6,863 nt of DNA, taken from Ruminococcus sp. UBA4321 (GTDB lineage Bacteria > Bacillota > Clostridia > Oscillospirales > Ruminococcaceae). Positions within the stretch are counted from its first letter, which is position 1, and the number at the start of each line of letters is the position of its first letter. Both the position numbers and the translations under genes were made by a program. The notes under the pieces are model-generated. The model searched no databases and had not been told where the DNA came from. It saw nothing but the letters and a program-made list of their open reading frames with translations. Positions 1-5,787 of this stretch are shown here, one piece after another. The stretch is taken from assembly GCA_002393815.1 (NCBI GenBank), contig DGUB01000083.1, forward strand, positions 1 through 6,863. The letters are read 5' to 3'.

Positions 1-1491
1 GTTATCAGTGTTATCGGTCGGTTCAGTCGGTTCTTTATCCTTCAGAGTAATGGTGATGACTCTCTTTGCATCAAGGAGATTATCGCCGGTGAGTGTATCA
101 TAGTTTGCATTGCCTTCAATTTTAATCTTCTTTTCTGTTGTGACAGTGTCAACTTCCTTATCTGTTACACCGTCTTTTTCCAGAAGTTCATTGAAGTAAG
201 TATAATAATAACTCAGGTCTGTCAGGTCATCTGCGATGAAGCAAGTTGTAGAACCAAATACTTCGCTGCCGACCTTCTTGTCTTCTACAGAAACATTGTA
301 AGCACTTTCCAGTCTCTGACCGAGTTCATCCAGGCTGATGTTGATGCTGTAGCCCTTAGCTCCGAATACAGAACCTAACTGATTGAGTGCTTCTGTATAA
401 ATTTTCAATGCCATGTTCTGGCTGATTGCTTCAGAAATGCTGTTCGGAACTTTATTGACAGCCTTGCCTGCTTTAGAAGTGTCGCTTGTCTTTTCATCAG
501 CAGTTTTCTTGCCGGCTGCTAACACTTCATCATAATTTTCTTTCTGGAAGCTCTGGGAAACTTCTTTTTCCATTGCTTCTTTCAGCTGCTTGAAATAGCT
601 GTCTTCCTGATCCTGATACTGTTTTACTATTTTATCGATTTCAGTATTCATCAGTTCATTTGCATCATTAAGCTGCTGCTGAGCTTCATCTACCTTAGCC
701 TGTGCTGCGCTTACATCAGCAGCAGTGGAAGCTTTTGCAAGTTCTGCATTTGCATCATCAAGCTGTTCCTGATAATAATTTACAATATTCTGCGCATCAT
801 CGTGAAGTTCTGTACTGTAAGCAGAAATCTTATCATTTACATAAGTTTGCAGACCGTCTACTGTAGTCAGGTCACCGCTGTCAGTTACAGCTTTTACAGT
901 GAACTTTAATTTCTGATCTTTTTCGATAGAAGCAGTGTCTATCGTGATTGTAATTTTAGCATTGGTACTATCCAGAACATCTGTTGTTACATACTGATGT
1001 AAGATATCGTTTCCAAGTTTGGAACTTTCACCAGCAGCTGTGCCGATTACTTTATCTTCCAGAATGTTCTTTGATACATCATTGAAGTTAACGTCAATGA
1101 CAACGATGACATCTGTACCAACCACCTGTGCGGTGCCGGTTGCAGAAGATTTTACAATTTCCTGAATATCTCCGTACTGACCAATGTTGAGATTTTCAAT
1201 CATTGGCTTAACATCGATTTCTTTAGGTGCATCGCCGTCGATGGAGTTCAATGCTGCTCTGAACTGTTCATACCATACAGAACCGATTTCATACACGTGG
1301 TACTTTTCCACTTCTACAATCGGATGAGTAGAAGTATGCTCTACCGGAACATCGAGAAATGTATCTACGGTAATAGCTTTACTATTCGGCACTGCATCTT
1401 CAGCGAAGGAAGTGAACAGAACGGTTTGTGACAGAGCGACCGGAACTGCAATTGCAGCAGCCATTGCTCTGTTCAGGAATGACTTCTTCAT
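1..1491 (-). CDS. Secreted protein of unknown function with coiled coil (partial, C-terminus beyond window)
   Basis: I do not recognise this family. The frame is open from ATG at 1491 to the window edge, giving 497 residues without a stop. It starts with a signal peptide: MKKSFLNR, then a hydrophobic core to about residue 26, with likely cleavage after TSFA (residue 30), so the protein is exported. Residues about 31-217 alternate polar and beta-prone hydrophobic stretches such as DVIVVIDVNF (126-135). Residues about 229-320 are highly charged, Gln/Ala/Glu-rich and helical, with heptad-like spacing that suggests a coiled coil (for example DEAQQQLNDANELM). Residues about 350-475 look globular again, with the only cysteine at 417. 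The visible end (KEPTEPTDNTDN) begins an acidic Pro/Thr-rich linker, so a wall anchor, membrane segment or further domain may follow outside the window. The start is supported by GAGAGG ten bases upstream. It has its own strong promoter and structured leader. Extracellular location is inferred; the function is unknown. Confidence 0.85.
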   Translation of the reverse strand, partial: MKKSFLNRAMAAAIAVPVALSQTVLFTSFAEDAVPNSKAITVDTFLDVPVEHTSTHPIVEVEKYHVYEIGSVWYEQFRAALNSIDGDAPKEIDVKPMIENLNIGQYGDIQEIVKSSATGTAQVVGTDVIVVIDVNFNDVSKNILEDKVIGTAAGESSKLGNDILHQYVTTDVLDSTNAKITITIDTASIEKDQKLKFTVKAVTDSGDLTTVDGLQTYVNDKISAYSTELHDDAQNIVNYYQEQLDDANAELAKASTAADVSAAQAKVDEAQQQLNDANELMNTEIDKIVKQYQDQEDSYFKQLKEAMEKEVSQSFQKENYDEVLAAGKKTADEKTSDTSKAGKAVNKVPNSISEAISQNMALKIYTEALNQLGSVFGAKGYSINISLDELGQRLESAYNVSVEDKKVGSEVFGSTTCFIADDLTDLSYYYTYFNELLEKDGVTDKEVDTVTTEKKIKIEGNANYDTLTGDNLLDAKRVITITLKDKEPTEPTDNTDN

Positions 1492-1501
1492 TGTTAGATT
1501 A

Positions 1502-1507
1502 CCTCTC
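1502..1507 (-). promoter_or_regulatory. Ribosome binding site of the secreted-protein gene
   Basis: GAGAGG on the minus strand lies ten bases before the ATG at 1491, within a purine-rich run. It supports that start over the next in-frame ATG (residue 10), which would remove the positively charged end of the signal peptide. The match to the anti-Shine-Dalgarno sequence is moderate. Confidence 0.6.
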
Positions 1508-1540
1508 TCTTCTTTTGATTTTTTTTCACATTCTTGCCAA

Positions 1541-1565
1541 CATGCAGCACAGCAGTGCTGACATG
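1541..1565 (-). promoter_or_regulatory. Leader hairpin 2 upstream of the secreted-protein gene
   Basis: The arms CAGCAC and GTGCTG enclose a 4-base loop, and the stem is prolonged by flanking CATG/CATG with one bulged base. It would lie roughly 50-80 nt into the predicted transcript and ends 34 bases before the ribosome binding site. It has no U-run after it, so it is not an ordinary terminator. A role in mRNA stability or translation is inference only. Part of it (GCACTGC) could instead pair with GCAGTGC in leader hairpin 1. Confidence 0.5.
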
Positions 1566-1571
1566 TTTATG

Positions 1572-1612
1572 AAACGTTTATGCACTGCACTGGATGCAAT
1601 GCAGAAACGTTT
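1572..1612 (-). promoter_or_regulatory. Long inverted repeat: leader hairpin 1 and/or paired AAACGTTT operators
   Basis: Two 18-base arms (1572-1589 and 1595-1612) pair around a 5-base loop with only two mismatches, one of which becomes a G-U pair in minus-strand RNA. Each arm carries the palindrome AAACGTTT (1572-1579 and 1605-1612), with centres 33 bp apart, about three helical turns. The element begins roughly 5 bases after the predicted transcription start. Two readings are possible: a stable 5'-end stem-loop in the mRNA, or twin operators for a LacI-family type repressor, whose sites often have a central CG within AAACGTTT-like half sites. The sequence does not decide between them. Confidence 0.6.
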
Positions 1613-1623
1613 TTATACTACAT

Positions 1624-1652
1624 ATTTTAGCACATTATTTCGAGATTGTCAA
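1624..1652 (-). promoter_or_regulatory. Sigma-A-type promoter of the secreted-protein gene
   Basis: On the minus strand a perfect -35 TTGACA (1652-1647) is followed by a 17-base spacer and -10 TAAAAT (1629-1624, five of six consensus bases), preceded by TGC, which makes an extended -10. Transcription should start near 1617, giving a leader of about 125 nt before the ATG at 1491. It is the best promoter match in the window and suggests strong expression unless repressed. Confidence 0.85.
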
Positions 1653-1785
1653 TCCCCTCAAATCATTTTCTTTTAAAATATTGTCGGAACAATCTTTGTT
1701 TTTTTAGGAAAACTGCACAAATATGCTGTATTTTATGACCGTTTCACGCCATTTTTTCCAGTATTGGAAGATTTTTACACATGCA

Positions 1786-1823
1786 CGGAAGGCAGACAAA
1801 AAGAAATTTTTGCCTGCCTTCCG
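1786..1823 (-). terminator. Probable terminator hairpin after the xylanase gene
   Basis: Sixteen-base arms (1787-1802 and 1807-1822) pair around a 4-base loop, with an extra C-G pair at the base. The single mismatch is G-U in minus-strand RNA. It starts 11 bases after the xylanase stop. The upper stem is A5/U5 and the lower stem is G+C-rich. A classical U-run after the stem is missing, so it may stop transcription poorly or mainly protect the 3' end of the mRNA. Confidence 0.6.
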
Positions 1824-1833
1824 GGAATCAGAA

Positions 1834-3936
1834 TTAATAAATATTGTTATAGACAGTACCGTTGTACATGGTTTTTCCGTTGGCTTTGAACATTTCGGAA
1901 ACAGTAACAATCTGCCAGCCCTGAGATTTCATATAGGGGGCAAGATATTCCATTGCCTGTGCAGTGGTTTCATAATTTTCATGCACAAGAACGACCTGAC
2001 CGTTCAGGGAGCCGTCAGCCATGCCGGAAGTGATGGTGTTGATAATCTGGTCTTTGGTTGCGCCGTCCCAGTCCATAGAGTAGACGCTGCAATTGACCAG
2101 CGGAACGCCGGCAACCTGCTTGAATGTGTCATTGACAGCCAGATACGGCGGACGGATGAGAAATTCTTCCTGTCCGGTGATAGCAGTGAGGGCATTGGCA
2201 CATTTCTGAATTTCTTCCTTCATCTGGTCAGCGGAAAGCTTTGTCATATCGGGGTGTGACCAGGTATGATTTGCGATTTCAAAGCCGAGTTCCTGAGCGC
2301 GTTTGATTTCGGCTTCATTTCCGGCGATGCGTTCACCCCAGTAGAAGAAAGTAGCATGGAAGCCGTTTTCGGAGATAGCATTCTGAATTCTGGCAGGGCA
2401 GTCACTGCCTGCGATAGGACCGTCATCGAACGCGATGGCAACCATCGGCTTGGAAGCGTCAATCCAGGAAACATCAGCAGTATTATACCACTGACCTTCG
2501 ACGCGCTGTTCTGTGGGTTCGGTTACGGGTTCAGTTTTTTTTTCCGGATTCAGCAGCTGCCGTTTGAGCAGAATCATATCATAAATATTCACTCTGCCGT
2601 CGCTGTTCATGTCGGCATTTGTGAAAGAATTTTCCGGAATTGTCAGGATGCCGAGCAGATACTTCTGAATAGCAATCAAATCGGCAACGGTAACAGAGCC
2701 GTCGAGATTCAAATCTCCGGGTTTTGCACCGGAAGTATCAGAAGTGCCGGAAGCCTCGATTTTTGTGCCTTTCGTGGCGATAATGGCATCATCTATACAG
2801 AAATCTGTAGTACTGTCAGCGGTTTCGACGTACAGAAGCAGATTCTTCGCACCTGCCGGAATCTGGAAAGAAGTATTGGCAAGCTGTACCCATTCGCCGT
2901 TTGCACCGGTATTGGAAGCGATATTATCATAATGTTTTTCGCCGTCTGCGCCGTCATACTGAAGTGTCAGCTTGAAATCTTCGGAAGCCGTCTTGTCCTG
3001 CTTTGCCATCACGCTGAAACTGTAGGAATTTCCGGGAACAAACGTTGCTGTCGGCAGACTGACGGAAGCACCATGCCAGTTATCTGTTCTGCCGGTGACA
3101 GATAAAATACCGTCAGAAGCGGAAACTTTGGCATCTCCTCTGGAAGTCCAGCCGTCTGTGCCGCTGGTAAATTCAGACTGGAGATAATAGCCGTTTTCAT
3201 CGGGCTGTGCTTCAGTGGTCGGTTCGGGGTCAGGAATATCGCCGCCGACAGTCATTTCATTTTTAAGAACCGTCGCAGAACCGGCACTCTGATAGCCTTC
3301 GATATTCAGAGCCGCTTCGTAAAGCTTTCCGGCAGGAAGACCCATTTCTTCCCAAGCGGCAAAATGGGAAGCCACATTGATAGTACCGCTTGTCCGCTTA
3401 TCCTTGCGGACGCTCCAGTACTGGTCAAACGTGGTATTGCCGACAATGGAAGGCTGATCCACGCGGACGGTTTTATAAATATCATAAACCGCGCCGTCGA
3501 TGGTAGCTTCTCCGAGATAGCCTTCATCTCCGGGTGGTCTCCAGCTGCCCCAGGAATCTACAATATAGTATTCCACAAGGGGTTCTTTCGTCCATCCGTA
3601 AACACACAGATAAGAATTTCCGTCCGGATGATAATCCACTTCATAATCAAACCGCACGTTTCCGATTTCCTTATAAGTCTGTGTACAGTCGAATTTTTTT
3701 CCGGTACGGAACAGACAGTTATTGATATTGCTCCATTCGCATTTGAATGTGCCGTTTCCTGTGAGTTCCATCTTGGTGTTGCCGGTATCTTTCCACAGCT
3801 CATAATTATAACCGTCCTCGATGCCTGTATCACAGTCATAGAGAACAGTTGCCGCACTGGCTGTATAAGCTGGAATCATAGAAGAAACCAGACTGACAGC
3901 CGCAATTCCGGTGAGAAGATAGCGCATTTTTCTCAC
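1834..3936 (-). CDS. Dockerin-bearing bifunctional xylanase/acetylxylan esterase (GH11-CBM22-dockerin-CE4)
   Basis: This is a secreted 700-residue enzyme predicted to cut the xylan backbone and remove its acetyl groups while docked to a cellulosome cohesin. It starts with a signal peptide ([10 protein letters not shown], hydrophobic core, cleavage near ASA-A at 28/29). Residues about 30-232 are GH11 endo-1,4-beta-xylanase: nucleophile E122 in EYYIVDSWG, acid/base E213 in EGYQSAG, thumb region 162-177. A DPEPTTE linker leads to CBM22 (about 250-388; GRTDNWHG at 282-289, LYVETADST at 368-376). The dockerin (407-462) has two calcium loops (D408/N410/D412/D419 and D442/N444/D446/D453). A KTEPVTEP linker leads to the CE4/NodB domain (about 496-684): FDDGP with D504/D505, HTWSH with H557/H561, RPPY 595-598, D622-W623 and LVH with H652, so all five motifs are present. 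The dockerin is internal, not terminal. The GTG start is chosen because AGGAGG lies eight bases upstream; ATG at 3927 would be too far. From memory the module order matches R. flavefaciens XynB. Esterase specificity for acetylxylan is inferred from the fusion. Confidence 0.95.
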   Translation of the reverse strand: MRKMRYLLTGIAAVSLVSSMIPAYTASAATVLYDCDTGIEDGYNYELWKDTGNTKMELTGNGTFKCEWSNINNCLFRTGKKFDCTQTYKEIGNVRFDYEVDYHPDGNSYLCVYGWTKEPLVEYYIVDSWGSWRPPGDEGYLGEATIDGAVYDIYKTVRVDQPSIVGNTTFDQYWSVRKDKRTSGTINVASHFAAWEEMGLPAGKLYEAALNIEGYQSAGSATVLKNEMTVGGDIPDPEPTTEAQPDENGYYLQSEFTSGTDGWTSRGDAKVSASDGILSVTGRTDNWHGASVSLPTATFVPGNSYSFSVMAKQDKTASEDFKLTLQYDGADGEKHYDNIASNTGANGEWVQLANTSFQIPAGAKNLLLYVETADSTTDFCIDDAIIATKGTKIEASGTSDTSGAKPGDLNLDGSVTVADLIAIQKYLLGILTIPENSFTNADMNSDGRVNIYDMILLKRQLLNPEKKTEPVTEPTEQRVEGQWYNTADVSWIDASKPMVAIAFDDGPIAGSDCPARIQNAISENGFHATFFYWGERIAGNEAEIKRAQELGFEIANHTWSHPDMTKLSADQMKEEIQKCANALTAITGQEEFLIRPPYLAVNDTFKQVAGVPLVNCSVYSMDWDGATKDQIINTITSGMADGSLNGQVVLVHENYETTAQAMEYLAPYMKSQGWQIVTVSEMFKANGKTMYNGTVYNNIY
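2535..2543 (-). repeat. A9 homopolymer in the dockerin-CE4 linker
   Basis: Nine consecutive A residues on the coding strand span GAA AAA AAA ACT (E465-K466-K467-T468). Gaining one A gives AAC then TGA. Losing one gives CTG AAC CCG then TAA. Either slip would end the protein at 468-470 residues, just after the dockerin and before the esterase. The tract is real; whether slippage occurs in the cell is not known. Confidence 0.7.
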
Positions 3937-3944
3937 ACAATCTG

Positions 3945-3950
3945 CCTCCT
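3945..3950 (-). promoter_or_regulatory. Ribosome binding site that fixes the xylanase GTG start
   Basis: A consensus AGGAGG lies eight bases before GTG at 3936 and seventeen bases before the next ATG (3927). The spacing favours the GTG, which adds the basic residues M-R-K to the signal peptide. It also argues against the much longer open frame that runs up to 4122 through the promoter and upstream hairpin. Confidence 0.85.
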
Positions 3951-4008
3951 TGAATAAAAATTTAATAAATTGATGAATAGAATTTAAACAAAATATAAAC
4001 TTTTTCTT

Positions 4009-4038
4009 ATTATATCCTGAATTTACAGTAAAAAGCAA
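4009..4038 (-). promoter_or_regulatory. Probable promoter of the xylanase gene
   Basis: A perfect -10 TATAAT (4014-4009) is preceded by an 18-base spacer and a weak -35, TTGCTT (4038-4033). Transcription would start near 4002, giving a leader of about 66 nt. The weak -35 would suit a promoter that needs an activator, and direct repeats lie just upstream (4042-4069). Confidence 0.55.
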
Positions 4039-4041
4039 CCC

Positions 4042-4069
4042 ACAAAATGAAGATTTGGTGGACAAAATG
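4042..4069 (-). repeat. Direct repeat CATTTTGT x2 upstream of the xylanase promoter
   Basis: CATTTTGT occurs on the minus strand at 4069-4062 and 4049-4042, exactly 20 bp apart, just upstream of the proposed -35. Two-turn spacing puts both copies on the same DNA face, as an activator would need. Such AT-rich words can recur by chance. Confidence 0.35.
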
Positions 4070-4091
4070 CAGAATATAACAGTTTTTACCA

Positions 4092-4140
4092 TACAGTTCA
4101 GGGCTGACACATTCATATGCATCAGCCCTGAACTTCTGTA
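4092..4140 (-). terminator. Probable terminator hairpin after htrA
   Basis: A perfect 13-bp stem (4095-4107 with 4122-4134; arm GTTCAGGGCTGA on the minus strand) extends inward through two G-U pairs and three further pairs to a 4-base loop in minus-strand RNA. It begins about 40 bases after the htrA stop. As with the hairpin after the xylanase gene, there is no clear U-run after it, so termination is likely but not certain. Confidence 0.55.
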
Positions 4141-4174
4141 AGGAGAATATATTTTATTTAAGGAGTGGTCTTGT

Positions 4175-5605
4175 TTAATCTTCCTGACGGACTTCCTGTA
4201 ACGTCAGGGAAACATCCATGCTTTCACCGGCGCGGAAGATGGTGATTGTGATAGTATCGCCGGCGTTATACTGGTTTTTGATTTCGTTAAGGGTATCCAT
4301 ATCGGTGATTTCAGTACCTTCCACAGCGGTGATGACATCGCCCTGACGGATACCGGCTTCATAAGCGGCACTGCCGTCGGTGACACCGTAGACATAAACA
4401 CCCTGCGGCATATTATAGTGAGAAGCATCGGCTTCGGAAACGGTCACGCCTGTAATACCAAACTGCGGTCTGCCAGTAACATAGCCGTTATTGATGAGGT
4501 CTTCAATAATTTCTTTAGCATCGCTGATTGGGATAGCAAAGCCCAGACCTTCAACGCTTGCGCTGCCGTAAGTGGAAGACATTTTCGCGGAGTTGATGCC
4601 GACAACCTGACCGTAGCCATTGAGCAGAGGACCGCCGGAGTTTCCGGAGTTGATAGCGGCATCGGTCTGAATCAGGGTCATATCTTTTTCATTGATAGTG
4701 ACTTCGCGGTTCAGAGCGGAAACAATACCGCAGGTAACAGTATTCTGGAGTTCAAAGCCCAGCGGGTTGCCGATGGCAATCACCAGTTCACCGACGCGGA
4801 GGTCATCGCTGTTGCCGAATTCGGCAGGAGTCAGACCGGTTGCATCAATCTTGAGGACAGCGAGGTCAGTTTCGAGGTCATAGCCGACAATCTGCGCTTC
4901 ATATTCAGTTTCGGCATCGTTGCCCATCACAACGCTGACACTGACTGCTTTTCCGCATTTATAATCCGATTCGTTGTCATAGACACAGTGTGCATTTGTG
5001 ATAATATAGCCGTCTTCTGTCATGACAATGCCTGTGCCTGTGCCGGTAATCTGCTGAGTCTGACCGCTGCCGTTTCCGCCGCCGTAGTTATAGAAGCCGA
5101 AGCCCCAGTAACTCTGTGTGGATGCGGTATACTCGAAAACTGCACTGATGCCGACAACAGAAGGCATAGCCTTTTCGGCGATATCCGGAATGCTGAGTGC
5201 ATTTTCGGGAGCGGCCATATTAATCCAGTTTGCAGTGGAGTTGACAGCGGCACTGGAAGAAGAACTGCTGGAAGAAGCCTGAGAAGAAACAGTGCTGTCG
5301 GTCAGGCTGCTGACATCGCGGGTAATGCTGGCATCACTTTCAGAAGAAGTCCAGTCAGAATTGCCTTTGCCGAACATTTTATACATTTCGATGGAAGAAA
5401 CCGACACGATAGCGAGAGCCGCAACGCCAGCGACGAATTTCAGGAATTTTTTGCCGCCGCCGTTATTTTTATTCTGATTCGGGTCAGAATTGAAGTTTAC
5501 ATAATTGCTGTCCGGAGCGTCATAGAAGTTGTTGTAATCCGGTTCGCTGTTCTGATTCTGGTAGAGACCCTCGTAGTTATTGTTTCTGTTATTGTTATCA
5601 AACAT
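4175..5605 (-). CDS. htrA: HtrA/DegP-like membrane-anchored serine protease with one PDZ domain
   Basis: This is a 476-residue S1C serine protease, expected to degrade or refold misfolded exported proteins at the outer face of the membrane. Residues 1-53 are cytoplasmic and very rich in Asn, Asp and Tyr. One membrane segment (about 54-72) follows KK and is not an obvious cleaved signal peptide. A Ser-rich linker, with eight Ser in a row at 111-118, leads to the protease domain (about 138-372). The catalytic triad is H206 (TNAHC), D247 (ETDLAVL) and S323 (GNSGGPL), all present. A single PDZ domain covers about 380-470, typical of Firmicute HtrA. The start is ATG at 5605 because AAAGGA lies nine bases before it; a TTG at 5623 overlaps that site. 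The gene is alone between a terminator and its own promoter, so it is probably monocistronic. Two Cys at 207 and 217 flank the catalytic loop. Family assignment is secure; its clients are unknown. Confidence 0.95.
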   Translation of the reverse strand: MFDNNNRNNNYEGLYQNQNSEPDYNNFYDAPDSNYVNFNSDPNQNKNNGGGKKFLKFVAGVAALAIVSVSSIEMYKMFGKGNSDWTSSESDASITRDVSSLTDSTVSSQASSSSSSSSAAVNSTANWINMAAPENALSIPDIAEKAMPSVVGISAVFEYTASTQSYWGFGFYNYGGGNGSGQTQQITGTGTGIVMTEDGYIITNAHCVYDNESDYKCGKAVSVSVVMGNDAETEYEAQIVGYDLETDLAVLKIDATGLTPAEFGNSDDLRVGELVIAIGNPLGFELQNTVTCGIVSALNREVTINEKDMTLIQTDAAINSGNSGGPLLNGYGQVVGINSAKMSSTYGSASVEGLGFAIPISDAKEIIEDLINNGYVTGRPQFGITGVTVSEADASHYNMPQGVYVYGVTDGSAAYEAGIRQGDVITAVEGTEITDMDTLNEIKNQYNAGDTITITIFRAGESMDVSLTLQEVRQED

Positions 5606-5614
5606 AATATTCAA

Positions 5615-5620
5615 TCCTTT
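5615..5620 (-). promoter_or_regulatory. Ribosome binding site that fixes the htrA start
   Basis: AAAGGA on the minus strand lies nine bases before the ATG at 5605. An in-frame TTG at 5623 would place the start codon upstream of and touching this site, with no other Shine-Dalgarno match above it, so the shorter protein is preferred. Confidence 0.75.
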
Positions 5621-5632
5621 CAATTTATGATT

Positions 5633-5649
5633 ATCAGCTTTCTGCTGAT
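5633..5649 (-). promoter_or_regulatory. Small hairpin in the htrA leader
   Basis: ATCAGC and GCTGAT pair around a 5-base loop, 12 bases before the ribosome binding site and inside the predicted 60-base leader. It is perfect but only 6 bp, so it could be an operator-like palindrome, an mRNA structure or chance. Confidence 0.35.
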
Positions 5650-5673
5650 GTTTGTTTTTTGTTTACAATTATT

Positions 5674-5679
5674 ATTATA
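5674..5679 (-). promoter_or_regulatory. Probable -10 of the htrA promoter
   Basis: A perfect TATAAT lies about 69 bases before the htrA ATG and downstream of the terminator that ends the preceding transcript. No good -35 is found at 16-18 bases (CATGAA at 17). The promoter may be weak or helped by a regulator, which would fit a stress-induced protease; that last point is inference. Confidence 0.5.
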
Positions 5680-5751
5680 CTCCGGAATGTGATAATTTCA
5701 TGACAGAAATTCAAACAGAACATGAAAGAATCGCGCAGAATACAAGAAAAG

Positions 5752-5779
5752 AAGCAGTTCTTTGTGTGAAGAACTGCTT
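5752..5779 (-). terminator. Intrinsic terminator after the glycosyltransferase gene
   Basis: An 11-bp perfect stem (5779-5769 with 5762-5752; arm AAGCAGTTCTT) with a 6-base loop starts 8 bases after the stop. On the minus strand it is followed by CTTTTCTTG, a U-rich tail. It separates the GT2 unit from htrA and is the most canonical terminator in the window. Confidence 0.8.
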
Positions 5780-5787
5780 TAAAAAGT

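Larger units (their letters stand above)
1492..1833. other. Intergenic region (342 bp) between xylanase gene and secreted-protein gene
   Basis: This AT-rich stretch carries no convincing gene. On the minus strand it holds, in order, the hairpin after the xylanase stop (1823-1786), a short palindrome (1693-1680), a near-consensus promoter (1652-1624), a long inverted repeat at the start of the predicted transcript (1612-1572), a second hairpin (1565-1541), an A8 run (1526-1519) and the ribosome binding site (1507-1502). Short frames crossing it on either strand lack ribosome binding sites and overlap these elements. Confidence 0.75.

Noticed and set aside
1541..1612. Leader hairpins as a small CRISPR array or a mobile-element end
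   Set aside because: There are only two different hairpins, no repeated units with spacers, no transposase and no target-site duplication.
1428..1676. Plus-strand open frame of 82 codons over the secreted-protein leader
   Set aside because: It reads antisense through the signal peptide region, both leader hairpins and the promoter, with low-complexity sequence and no start signal.
1723..2259. Plus-strand open frame of 178 codons across the xylanase 3' end
   Set aside because: It spans the terminator hairpin and then runs antisense to the CE4 domain, with no ribosome binding site or domain.
2266..3105. Plus-strand open frame of 279 codons opposite the xylanase gene
   Set aside because: It is antisense to the CBM22, dockerin and CE4 region, has no ribosome binding site or recognisable domain, and is explained by the codon bias of the real gene.
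3937..4122. N-terminal extension of the xylanase to an ATG at 4122
   Set aside because: It would translate through the promoter, the leader and part of the hairpin after htrA, and would bury the signal peptide. The AGGAGG before GTG at 3936 explains the start.
5606..5623. TTG start for htrA at 5623
   Set aside because: It would overlap the AAAGGA that serves the ATG at 5605 and has no Shine-Dalgarno sequence of its own.
4418..5692. Plus-strand open frame of 424 codons opposite htrA
   Set aside because: It lies entirely antisense to a gene with an intact catalytic triad and PDZ domain, starts inside it without a ribosome binding site, has a composition typical of reverse-frame translation, and runs through the htrA promoter.
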